Source: Hyphomicrobiales bacterium
GTDB taxonomy: Bacteria > Pseudomonadota > Alphaproteobacteria > Rhodospirillales > JACKKN01
Direction of reading: 5' to 3'
DNA length: 53,007 nt
NCBI GenBank assembly: GCA_024236415.1
Contig: JACKKN010000021.1
Location: 1-53,007, forward strand
The position numbers were made by a program, and so were the translations under genes. The first letter of the stretch is position 1, and each line of letters begins with the position of its first letter. This document shows, in pieces, positions 25,414 through 34,433 of this stretch. The notes beneath the pieces were generated by a model. It saw nothing but the letters and a program-made list of their open reading frames with translations. It did no database searches and had not been told where the DNA came from.

Positions 25414-26573
25414 ATGATCCCCAGAACCCTTTTCGCCGAGGAGCACGAGGTGTTCCGCGACTCCGTGCGCCGCTTCGTCGAGGACAAGGTGGCGCCGTTC
25501 CACGACCAGTGGGAACGGGACGGCGTGGTCAGCCGCGAGGTCTGGCTGCAGGCCGGCGCGCAGGGCTACCTGTGCTGCTCGACCCCCGAGGAATACGGCG
25601 GCACCGGCGCCGGCTTCCTGTACAGCGCCATCTTCACCGAGGAGCTGGCCCGGGTCGGCGCCTCGGGCCCGGCCTTCCACCTGCACTCCGAGATCGTGGC
25701 CCCGTACCTGGTCCACTACGGCACCGAGGAGCAGAAGCGGACTTGGCTGCCGCGCATGGTCAGCGGCGAGACCATCGGCGCCATCGCCATGACCGAACCG
25801 GCCGCCGGGTCGGACCTGCAGGGCATCAAGACCACCGCCGTGCGCGACGGCGACGACTTCGTCATCAACGGCCAGAAGGTGTTCATCAGCAACGGCCAGC
25901 TCGCCGACCTGGTGGTCGTGGTGTGCAAGACCGACGCCGCCGCCGGCGCCCGGGGGGTCAGCCTGATCCTGGTGGAGCGCGAGCGCGCCGGCTTCGAACG
26001 CGGCCGCAACCTGGAAAAGATCGGCTTCAAGGCCCAGGACACGTCGGAACTGTTCTTCGACGACGTGCGGGTGCCGGCGACCAACCTGCTGGGGCAGGAG
26101 GGGCGGGGCTTCGTCCAGCTCATGCAGCAGCTTCCCCAGGAACGCCTGCTGGTGGCCCTGCGCTCGGTCAGCATCATCGAGGCCGGGCTGGACTGGACCA
26201 TCGCCTACACCAACGACCGCCAGGCCTTCGGTCGGCCCATCGCCGGGTTCCAGAACACCCGCTTCAAGCTGGCCGAGGTCAAGTCCCAGGCGGCCATGCT
26301 GCGGGTGTTCATCGACCGCTGCATCGAACTGCACCTGGAGGGCCAACTGGACGCCGTCGACGCGGCCATGGCCAAACTGCTGTCCACGGACATGATGTGC
26401 GACCTGCTGGACGACTGCCTGCAACTGTTCGGCGGCTATGGCTACATGTGGGAATACCCCATCGCCCGGGCCTGGGCCGACGCCCGCATGGCCCGCATCG
26501 CCGGCGGCACGTCCGAGATCATGAAGGAGATCATCGGCCGCAGCCTGTCGGGCAACCGCCCGCGGACCGAGGT

Positions 26574-26577
<4 letters not shown>
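25414..26577 (+). CDS. Acyl-CoA dehydrogenase, long-chain/isovaleryl type
   Basis: 387 residues from ATG 25414, with GTGGAGG eleven bases upstream; an earlier ATG at 25342 would sit right against the operator and lacks a ribosome site. Signatures: TEPAAGSDLQGIKTTAVRDGDDFVINGQKVFISNG, GFKAQDTSELFFDDVRVPATNLLGQEGRGF, the probable catalytic Glu in MQQLPQERLLVALRSV, and the C-terminal LQLFGGYGYMWEYPIARAWADARMARIAGGTSEIMKE. IAGGTSE lacks the Glu of medium-chain enzymes. It starts a five-gene operon; its stop overlaps the next start (ATGA). Confidence 0.92.
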
Positions 26578-28186
<1,609 letters not shown>

Positions 28187-28187
<1 letters not shown>

Positions 28188-28636
28188 TGGCGCCCGACAT
28201 CCTGGACAACCTGGAACGCTACCGCGCCAGGACCTTCGGGTTCCTGGAAACCGTGGGCTACCGCCTGGAGGAATGGGGCCCTGGCCGGGCCGTCATGCAC
28301 CTGGACATCACGGCCCAGCACATGAACCGCAACGGCGTGGTCCACGGCGGCGTGCTGACGGCCCTGTTGGACGCCTCCTGCGGCGTGTGCGGCGTATACT
28401 GCACCAGGCCCGGCAACATCCGGCGCTCGGTCACCATTTCCCTGACCACCAGTTTCGTCAATTCCGTCACCGACGGCCACATCCGGACCGAGGCCCGCAT
28501 GGTCAGCCGCGGCCGCAAGATCTACTTCGCCGAGGCCCACGCCTTCGACGGCAACGGGGTGCTGATCGCCACCGCCTCGGGCACCTTCCGCTACATCGCG
28601 GGCGGCGAGAACGAGGAGGGGGTTCCCGATGACTGA
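28187..28636 (+). CDS. PaaI-like hot-dog thioesterase
   Basis: 149 residues, starting inside the ligase stop (TGATG). Hot-dog fold with the PaaI/acyl-CoA thioesterase signature NRNGVVHGGVLTALLDASCGVCGVY (HGG turn and Asp/Ser helix start), then RSVTISLTTSFVNSVTDGHIRTEARMVSRGRKIYFAEAHAFDGNGVLIATASGTF. It would hydrolyse stalled or excess acyl-CoA and free CoA, a common safety valve in acyl-CoA degradation operons. Overlap with both neighbours (8 bp with the next gene) implies tight co-translation. The specificity is unknown. Confidence 0.88.
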
Positions 28637-29639
28637 GCACCAGGCCAGGCCCGAGGCCACGATCCTGACCGCCGTGACCGAGATGTTCGGCATCCGCCTG
28701 CCGGTGGTGGCCGGCGGCCTGCAATGGCTGGCCAACGCCGAATACGTTGCCGCCGCCGGCCGCGCCGGCATCATCGGATTCATCACCGCCGCCAGCCTGC
28801 CGGGCCTGGACGAGTTGCGCGCCGAGATCCGCAAGTGCCGCGACCTGTGCGACGGCGCGCCGTTCGGGGTCAACGTCTCCATGCTGCCCAAGCTGATCGA
28901 GGGCGACCGGACGCACCAGGTGATCGACGTGATCTGCGACGAGGGCGTGCGCTTCGTCGAGACCTCGGGCCGCAACCCCGAACCCTACCTGCCGACCCTG
29001 AAGGGCGCCGGCATCAAGGTCCTGCACAAGGTGCCGGCCGTGCGCTACGCCCGCAAGGCCCAGGAGGTGGGGGTGGACGCCGTGTCCATCGTCGGCGCCG
29101 AGTGCGGCGGCCATCCGGGGCTGGACCTGATCGGCACCTTCGTCCAGGCGCGCATGGCCGCGGACCTGGATATCCCCTATTTGATCGGCGGCGGCGTCGG
29201 CACCGGGGCCCAGGTGGCCGCGGCCCTGGCCATGGGCGCCAGCGGCGTGGTCATCGGCACCCGCTTCCTGGTGGCCGAGGAGATCTGGGCCCATCCGGAC
29301 TACAAGCGCCGGCTGATCGAGGCCACGGAACGGGACACCGAGCTGATCATGGGCTCCATCCGCAACACCACGCGGGTGCTGCGCAACGACACCTCGGCCA
29401 CCGTGCGCGAGCTGGAATCGACCTTGGAACAGATCTCCATCGAGGACCTGATCCCCTACGTGGCCGGCAAGGTCGGGCGCGGCGCCTACGAAACCGGCGA
29501 CTGGCGCAAGGGCGCCCTGTCCGTGGGCCAGTCGGTGGTCTTCGCCGACCGGGTCGAGCCCCTGGCCGAGATCGTCGCCGGGATCGAGGCCGAGGCCATG
29601 GCCGCCATCGCCCGCCTGGACGCCATGGTGGCGATGTGA
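28629..29639 (+). CDS. NAD(P)H:flavin oxidoreductase / nitronate monooxygenase family
   Basis: 336 residues, FMN TIM barrel of the 2-nitropropane dioxygenase family: EMFGIRLPVVAGGLQWLANAEYVAAAGRAGIIGFITAA, VNVSML, VETSGRNPEPYLPTLKGAGIKVLHKVPAVRYARKAQEVGVDAVSIVGAECGGHPG, GGGVGTGAQVAAALAMGASGVVIGTRF. The motif GAECGGHPG places the conserved His of class I enzymes. True nitronate oxidation is only one of the activities; many family members near acyl-CoA genes probably act as enoyl-CoA or quinone reductases or have unproven functions. It follows the thioesterase with overlap in the same operon. I would not name its substrate. Confidence 0.85.
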   Translation: MTEHQARPEATILTAVTEMFGIRLPVVAGGLQWLANAEYVAAAGRAGIIGFITAASLPGLDELRAEIRKCRDLCDGAPFGVNVSMLPKLIEGDRTHQVIDVICDEGVRFVETSGRNPEPYLPTLKGAGIKVLHKVPAVRYARKAQEVGVDAVSIVGAECGGHPGLDLIGTFVQARMAADLDIPYLIGGGVGTGAQVAAALAMGASGVVIGTRFLVAEEIWAHPDYKRRLIEATERDTELIMGSIRNTTRVLRNDTSATVRELESTLEQISIEDLIPYVAGKVGRGAYETGDWRKGALSVGQSVVFADRVEPLAEIVAGIEAEAMAAIARLDAMVAM

Positions 29640-30427
29640 CCTCCACCGGGGGCACCGAAGGGCATGTGGCGCCGGTGCCGGCGGCCACCATCATCCTGCT
29701 GCGCGACGGCATCGACTTCGGCCGCGACGGGCTGGAGGTGTTGATCCTGGAGAAGGCCGGCGGCAGCCACTTCGCCGCCGGCGCCCTGGTCTTCCCCGGC
29801 GGCAAGGTGTCGGCGGCGGACCGGTCCCATGCCGGGCCCGCCGCGGACGATCCCCTGGCCGCCCTGCGGGTCGCCGCCGTGCGCGAGATGTACGAGGAAT
29901 GCGGCATCCTGCTGGCCCGCCGCCGCGGCGAATCGGACTTCCTGACCGCGGACCAGGTCGCGGCCTGCCGCGCCGCCGTGCCGGACCATGGGGTGCTGGA
30001 GATGGCCGCCGACCGGGACCTGGAGCTGGCCACCGGCGACCTGGTGTTCTTCGCCCACTGGATCACGCCGCCGCCACGCCCGCGGCGCTTCGACACCCAT
30101 TTCTTCATCGCCCCGGCGCCGCCGCGCCAGACCCGCACCCATGCCGACGCCTACGAGATCGTCCACGCCGAATGGCGCCGCCCCGGCGACATCCTGGCCG
30201 AGGCCGAGGCCGGCCACGTGAAACTGGTGCTGCCGACCCTGATGAACCTGACCAAGCTGACCCGCTGGGCCACGGTGGCCGAGGCCCTGGCCGCCACCCG
30301 TGCCGCCCGGGTGGTGCCGGTGCAGCCGCAGCTCGTCGAGACCGACGAGGGCAGCTTCCGCCGCATTCCCGAAGAGGCGGACTACGGCGTCACGATGATT
30401 CCCACCGAGAAATTCCGCTCGGCCTAG
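29636..30427 (+). CDS. Nudix hydrolase, NUDT19/CoA-diphosphatase-like
   Basis: 263 residues from a GTG at 29636 whose last two bases belong to the TGA of the previous gene (GTGA overlap). The Nudix fold begins at PAATIILLRDG; GALVFPGGKVSAAD is followed by a longer-than-usual insert and then AAVREMYEECGILLARR (residues 81-96), which contains the REx2EExG core. This stretched box, and the length, match NUDT19/RP2p-type proteins that split CoA and acyl-CoA to phosphopantetheine and 3',5'-ADP. That activity in peroxisomes limits CoA pools during fatty-acid oxidation, so its place as last gene of a beta-oxidation operon makes sense. Its end overlaps the convergent exporter gene by 4 bp. Confidence 0.82.
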   Translation: MTSTGGTEGHVAPVPAATIILLRDGIDFGRDGLEVLILEKAGGSHFAAGALVFPGGKVSAADRSHAGPAADDPLAALRVAAVREMYEECGILLARRRGESDFLTADQVAACRAAVPDHGVLEMAADRDLELATGDLVFFAHWITPPPRPRRFDTHFFIAPAPPRQTRTHADAYEIVHAEWRRPGDILAEAEAGHVKLVLPTLMNLTKLTRWATVAEALAATRAARVVPVQPQLVETDEGSFRRIPEEADYGVTMIPTEKFRSA

Positions 30428-31620
30428 GCCGGGTCCGCGGCCCGCTCCAGCCGGTGCGTCACCACCGCGGCGCCCAGGCCCAGCGCCGACGACAGGGACA
30501 TCATGGCCAACAGGGCATAGGTCGCGTTGTCGGCGGTGACGATGGCGCCGGTGATGGCCGAGGTTACCGCCCCCAGGGCCACGGTCAGGGCCCCCGACAG
30601 GCCCGAGGCGCTGCCGGCCAGGCGCGGCCGCACGGACATCAGGCCGGCGTTGCTGCTGGGGACGGTCAGGCCGTTGCCCAGGCCGGCGAAGACGCAGAAT
30701 CCGAACAGGACGGCCACGTGCACCACCCCGGCCAGGCTCAACGCCAGGCCCGCCAGCAGCCCCAGGGTGCCCACCGCGCGGCCGACGACCATCATCGCCG
30801 TGGGGGCGTGGCGCCCGGCGAATCGGCCGGACAGGTAGCTGCCGACCATGAAGCCCGCGGTGATGGTGCCCATGAACATGCCCAGGGTCGCCGGCGACAG
30901 GCCGAACAGCAGCACGGCGGTCAGCGGCGCCCCGCCCAGGAAGGCGTAGAAGGTGCCCACCGAAAAGGCCGTGCAAAGGGCGTAGCCCCAGTAGCGGCGC
31001 GAGCGGAACAGCTCGGGGTAGGTCTGGAACTGCTTGGTGAAGGTTTCCGACCGGTGCTGGTTGGTCTCGCCCAGGTCGGTCCAGGCCAGGGCGAAGGCGG
31101 CCAGGCCGAAGGCCAGGAAAGCCCAGAAGTTGGCCCGCCATCCGAAAAACTCGTCCAGGACGCCGCCGAACAGGGGGCCCAGCATGGGGGCCACGGCCCA
31201 GGCCATGGCCATGTAGCCCAACAGGCTGGCCGCCTTCTGGGCGCCCGCGGAATCGCGGATCACCGCCTGGGACACGGCATGCCCGGTGACGATGGCCGCC
31301 TGCATCATGCGGAAGAACAGGAACGTGTGCACGTCGGTGGCCAGGACGCAGCCCAGGGAAGCCAGGGCGAAGATGAACACCGCCGCCAGAATTATCGGCC
31401 GCCGGCCGAATCGGTCGGACAGGGGCCCCATGATCAGCTGCAGCACCGCCGTCACCGCCGCATATCCGGCGATGGACAGGTTGACCAGGGAGTAATCGGC
31501 CCCGAAGTCGGCGGCGATGTGCGCCAGCGACGGCACGAACATGTTCAGCGACACCACGGCGAGGCCGCTGAGCAGGATCAGGGTAAGCAGCCGGGGCGGG
31601 GTGGCGGCGGGTCGGAGCAT
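30424..31620 (-). CDS. MFS exporter, Bcr/CflA drug-resistance type
   Basis: 398 residues from the ATG at 31620 with AAGGAAG just upstream. Twelve membrane helices; the MFS loop motif GPLSDRFGRRPIIL after helix 2, and the Bcr/CflA-like start LLTLILLSGLAVVSLNMFVPSLAHIAADFGADYSLVNLSIAGYA. Inner-membrane proton-driven drug or metabolite exporter; homologues confer resistance to bicyclomycin, chloramphenicol or related compounds. The frame is open to a TTG further up, but that region contains the leader terminator. The gene has its own promoter, a 15-codon leader ORF and a terminator hairpin before it (31655-31812), pointing to drug-induced attenuation. It is not part of the catabolic regulon. Confidence 0.9.
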   Translation of the reverse strand: MLRPAATPPRLLTLILLSGLAVVSLNMFVPSLAHIAADFGADYSLVNLSIAGYAAVTAVLQLIMGPLSDRFGRRPIILAAVFIFALASLGCVLATDVHTFLFFRMMQAAIVTGHAVSQAVIRDSAGAQKAASLLGYMAMAWAVAPMLGPLFGGVLDEFFGWRANFWAFLAFGLAAFALAWTDLGETNQHRSETFTKQFQTYPELFRSRRYWGYALCTAFSVGTFYAFLGGAPLTAVLLFGLSPATLGMFMGTITAGFMVGSYLSGRFAGRHAPTAMMVVGRAVGTLGLLAGLALSLAGVVHVAVLFGFCVFAGLGNGLTVPSSNAGLMSVRPRLAGSASGLSGALTVALGAVTSAITGAIVTADNATYALLAMMSLSSALGLGAAVVTHRLERAADPA

Positions 31621-31654
31621 GGCTTCCTTGGGCGCGAAGGCGGTCGGCAAACAC

Positions 31655-31676
31655 GAAAAAGCCCCCGAAAGGGGCG
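31655..31676 (-). terminator. Leader terminator of the MFS exporter gene
   Basis: On the minus strand GCCCC-TTTCG-GGGGC followed by TTTTT (31660-31656). It stands 35 bp before the exporter start and 32 bp after the leader ORF stop, so transcription should end unless read-through is promoted. An upstream hairpin, TCCGGT/ACCGGA at the leader stop codon, could take part in switching. Confidence 0.6.
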
Positions 31677-31707
31677 GCGGGCGCAGGCGGAACGGGTCCG
31701 GTGCGAA

Positions 31708-31755
31708 TTACCGGATCGGATGCCTGGCCGCGGGGCGTACGAAGGTCGTGGACAT
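31708..31755 (-). CDS. Leader peptide ORF of the exporter attenuator (15 residues)
   Basis: ATG (31755) to TAA (31708) encodes MSTTFVRPAARHPIR. It begins about 22 nt after the predicted transcription start and ends directly at the base of an alternative hairpin, ahead of the terminator. The peptide is basic and proline-bearing at the end (RHPIR), like drug-stalled leader peptides, but no known arrest motif is matched exactly. The ribosome site (GGGA at nine bases) is modest. Position and size, not similarity, support it. Confidence 0.5.
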   Translation of the reverse strand: MSTTFVRPAARHPIR

Positions 31756-31783
31756 GGGAATGGTTCCCGGGGGTTGCCCGACC

Positions 31784-31812
31784 AAGCTAGGGGGGAACCG
31801 GCACGGCGTCAA
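31784..31812 (-). promoter_or_regulatory. Sigma-70-type promoter for the exporter leader
   Basis: TTGACG (31812-31807), a 17-bp spacer, and TAGCTT (31789-31784) on the minus strand. It is close to consensus in the -35, with optimal spacing. Transcription would begin near 31777, before the leader ORF. Confidence 0.6.
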
Positions 31813-31898
31813 CCGTCGGCGCTGGCGGGCGGCGGCGGATCGGGATACCATCGCCGCGCCCGGTGCGTCCCGGATGAACGACCGCGAAAGGACCGACC

Positions 31899-32537
31899 AT
31901 GATCGACCCCAGCCTGTACCTGGCCTTCTGCCTGGCCACCATCGTGCTCATCATCCTGCCCGGGCCGGTGGTCAGCCTGATCATCGCCAACGCGCTCAGC
32001 CACGGCACGCGGGCCGGTGCCCTGACCATCGCCGGCGCCCAGTCGGCCATCGCTTTGCAACTGGTCGTGGTGGCCCTGGGACTGACCTCGGTGATGGCGG
32101 TGATGGCGGAATGGTTCGAGTGGCTGCGCTGGGCCGGTGCCGCCTACCTGGTGTGGCTGGGCATCCAGAAGTGGCGGTCGCGGCCCGTCCTGCCCGACGA
32201 GATTCCGGTGGATACGGCGCCGTCCCTGGACGGCCACCGCCGGCGCATCTTCACCCAGGGCTTCTTCGTCGCCCTGACCAACCCCAAGTTGCTGCTGTTC
32301 CTGGCCGCCTTCTTTCCCCAGTTCATGGACCCGGCCCTGCCGGCGGGGCCGCAGCTGGCCATCCTGTGCCCGACCTTCCTGGTGCTCGCGGCCCTGTTCG
32401 ACGGCAGCTACGCCGTGCTGGCCGGACGCGCCCGCCACTGGATGCGCGACCGCCGCCGCATGATGATCGGCGAGCGGGTGGTGGGGTCGTTCCTGATCGC
32501 CGCGGGCGCCTGGCTGGCCCTGGCCCGCCGCGGCTGA
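31899..32537 (+). CDS. LysE/RhtB-family amino-acid exporter
   Basis: 212 residues with about six membrane helices. The LysE signature is present: LYLAFCLATIVLIILPGPVVSLIIANALSHGTRAGALTIAGAQSAIALQ, the loop GAAYLVWLGIQKWRS, then FTQGFFVALTNPKLLLFLAAFFPQFMD. Members export amino acids or homoserine lactones across the inner membrane. AAGGA stands seven bases before the ATG. It is divergent from the MFS exporter, with no catabolic operator. The exported substrate is unknown. Confidence 0.92.
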   Translation: MIDPSLYLAFCLATIVLIILPGPVVSLIIANALSHGTRAGALTIAGAQSAIALQLVVVALGLTSVMAVMAEWFEWLRWAGAAYLVWLGIQKWRSRPVLPDEIPVDTAPSLDGHRRRIFTQGFFVALTNPKLLLFLAAFFPQFMDPALPAGPQLAILCPTFLVLAALFDGSYAVLAGRARHWMRDRRRMMIGERVVGSFLIAAGAWLALARRG

Positions 32538-32750
32538 TCGCGCCTGGGAAGGCGTGGGAGCGCGCGCTCCAGTCGGGCCCAAGGAACTATCCGCGCGCTG
32601 GCGCGTTCCACCCGTTGCGAATTGCCGGCGAACCATGTAGTTTCGTCGGCAAAATCGGACCGAGGCCGCCACATTCGGCTGGATCGATGGGGCAGCATGT
32701 GATTCGCCGGCGTGAGGGGACGCGCACGGGGCCAGATGCAAGAGGCACCC

Positions 32751-33470
32751 ATGGACAAGAACAAAGAGGCTCTTTTCGATCGGGAAAGGGAAATGCTCGA
32801 CGACGCCACCCGGGTTTTGGCCGCGGGTGAGCTGGAGGAGGGCGAACTCAGGGACCGCTACGGCTCCCTGCTGGAGCACTATCGCAAGCTATTGCACCAG
32901 TCGACGCGGCTGATCAGCGTCAGCGACCGTCAACTGCAGCGCGTGCGCGAGGCCGGCGCCGAACTGGAACGCCTGGCCTGGCAGGACCCGCTGACCGGGA
33001 TTCCCAATCGGCGAAGCTTCCTCAACCGCGCCGAATCCGAGGTGCGCCGGGCCGCCCGCTATGACCGGCCCCTGACCCTCATCCTGTTCGACATCGACGG
33101 CTTTACGGCCTTCAACGAGGCCCACGGCCGCGATTCGGGCGACGACCTGATGCGCCGCCTGTGTGCCGTGACCACCGCCGTGCTGCGGGACGCCGACCAC
33201 ATGGGGCGCATCGGCGGCGGCGAGTTCGGCATCCTGCTGCCGGAAACCGGGATCGATGGAGGCCGGCGCATGGCCGAGCGCCTGCGCGCCAAGTTCGCCG
33301 AGACCGGGGCCGCGCCCGATGGCACCGGCCCGCGGGTCACCGCCAGCTTCGGCGTCGCCGCCGTGGACCCGACCGATGCGGGTGCCGTCAAGGCGGCCAT
33401 TGAGGCCGCCGACCTGGCCGTGCACGAGGCCAAGAACCGTGGCCGCGACCGGGTGGAAATGGCGGTTTAG
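32751..33470 (+). CDS. GGDEF-domain protein with degenerate active site (GGGEF)
   Basis: 239 residues from ATG 32751 after AGAGG. A coiled, charged N-terminus (residues 1-75) leads to a GGDEF domain (about 78-236): WQDPLTGIPNRRSFLNRAE, LILFDIDGFTAFNEAHGRDSGDD, and MGRIGGGEFGILL. The signature is GGGEF (155-159), so the acidic third residue that binds metal in active cyclases is Gly; the D-x-D-x-F-K Lys is Thr119. The inhibitory I-site RxxD is kept as Arg146-Asp149, five residues before the motif. Loss of cyclase activity with retained c-di-GMP binding is thus likely. No membrane segment or sensor domain is seen, so it is probably cytosolic. Alternative ATG codons lie 15 and 39 bp upstream. 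Confidence 0.85.
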   Translation: MDKNKEALFDREREMLDDATRVLAAGELEEGELRDRYGSLLEHYRKLLHQSTRLISVSDRQLQRVREAGAELERLAWQDPLTGIPNRRSFLNRAESEVRRAARYDRPLTLILFDIDGFTAFNEAHGRDSGDDLMRRLCAVTTAVLRDADHMGRIGGGEFGILLPETGIDGGRRMAERLRAKFAETGAAPDGTGPRVTASFGVAAVDPTDAGAVKAAIEAADLAVHEAKNRGRDRVEMAV

Positions 33471-33488
33471 CCAAGCCCGGCCGGCGCG

Positions 33489-34397
33489 TCAAAACCGCCA
33501 GTTGACGCCGGCCCGCAGGACCATGCCGTCGACCAGCTTGCGGACCGTGTAGGGGGCGACCGACAGGGCCGTCTCGGCGCCGCCGTTGGCGCGGTAGGAG
33601 CCCTGGCCGACGGCCGTGACCTCGGCCGTGCCCAGGTTGAAGTAATACCCTTCCAGGTCGACGGACAGGCGGTCGTTGACGGCGTATTCCACGCCGCCGC
33701 CCAGGATGAACCCGGCGCGCAGGGACGCGCGGCGGCCGCTCCACCGGCTCCTGGCCACGTGGGAGGCGCCCTTGCCAGGGTCCACGTACTGCTCGTCGAC
33801 CGCGGCCGCCGTGGTAAGCTTGGCCCGGCCGATGGCGAGTCCGGCGCTGCTGAACAGCAGGAACCGCTTCACGGCGAGGCCGACCCGGGGCCGGACGGTG
33901 TACAGCCAGTCCATCGTGACGGACCGCTCCAGGTAACTGGCACGGGTCCCGACCCCGGTGGCGCTGCCGCCGTCGAAGGATTCGGTGGTGGCCCGGGAAT
34001 CGGTGCCGGGCGTGCCCAGCAGCGAGCCGTCCATCTCCAGGCCGACGACGACGTCGCCAAGGCGCCAGTTGTAGCCGCCGGCGATGCCCATCAGGAGGTG
34101 GCCCGGCTGGCCCTTCTTCCGGCGTGGCCAGGCGGAAAAGCTGCCGCTGTTCGAGGTGGCCGAGAAGGGGACGGCCGGCGAAAACCGCGGCACGCCGGAA
34201 TCGAACCGGAGGTCCTCGCCGCCCGATCCGCCGTCGTCCAGGCTCCCGGAGTCGCCGCCGAATCCGGACCCCAGGCGGGCCCCCACGTAGAACCCGCGCC
34301 AATCGACGTCGCCGGTGTCGGCCGGGGCCGCAAAGGGTGAGGCGGTGAATGCAATTGTGCTGACGCTTGTCGCAGTAATAAAAGATAACTTCTTCAT
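33489..34397 (-). CDS. Outer-membrane beta-barrel protein
   Basis: 302 residues. Signal peptide 1-24 (MKKLSFITATSVSTIAFTASPFAA), then a sequence of the porin-like Omp25/OmpA-barrel style: DWRGFYVGARLGSGFGGD near the start, HLLMGIAGGYNWRLGDVVVGLEMDG, RPRVGLAVKRFLLFSSAGLAIGRAK, GFILGGGVEYAVNDRLSVDLEGYYFNLG, ending VLRAGVNWRF with a terminal Phe as needed for barrel assembly. About eight strands are plausible. A Gly/Ser/Asp-rich extracellular-like loop follows residue 45. Members are structural or adhesion-like surface proteins. The first codons are AT-rich with respect to the neighbourhood. Its stop is 18 bp from the convergent GGDEF gene. Confidence 0.82.
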   Translation of the reverse strand: MKKLSFITATSVSTIAFTASPFAAPADTGDVDWRGFYVGARLGSGFGGDSGSLDDGGSGGEDLRFDSGVPRFSPAVPFSATSNSGSFSAWPRRKKGQPGHLLMGIAGGYNWRLGDVVVGLEMDGSLLGTPGTDSRATTESFDGGSATGVGTRASYLERSVTMDWLYTVRPRVGLAVKRFLLFSSAGLAIGRAKLTTAAAVDEQYVDPGKGASHVARSRWSGRRASLRAGFILGGGVEYAVNDRLSVDLEGYYFNLGTAEVTAVGQGSYRANGGAETALSVAPYTVRKLVDGMVLRAGVNWRF

Positions 34398-34433
34398 TCT
34401 CGAAACATTGATTAATCGTTGAATTTATCCGTC

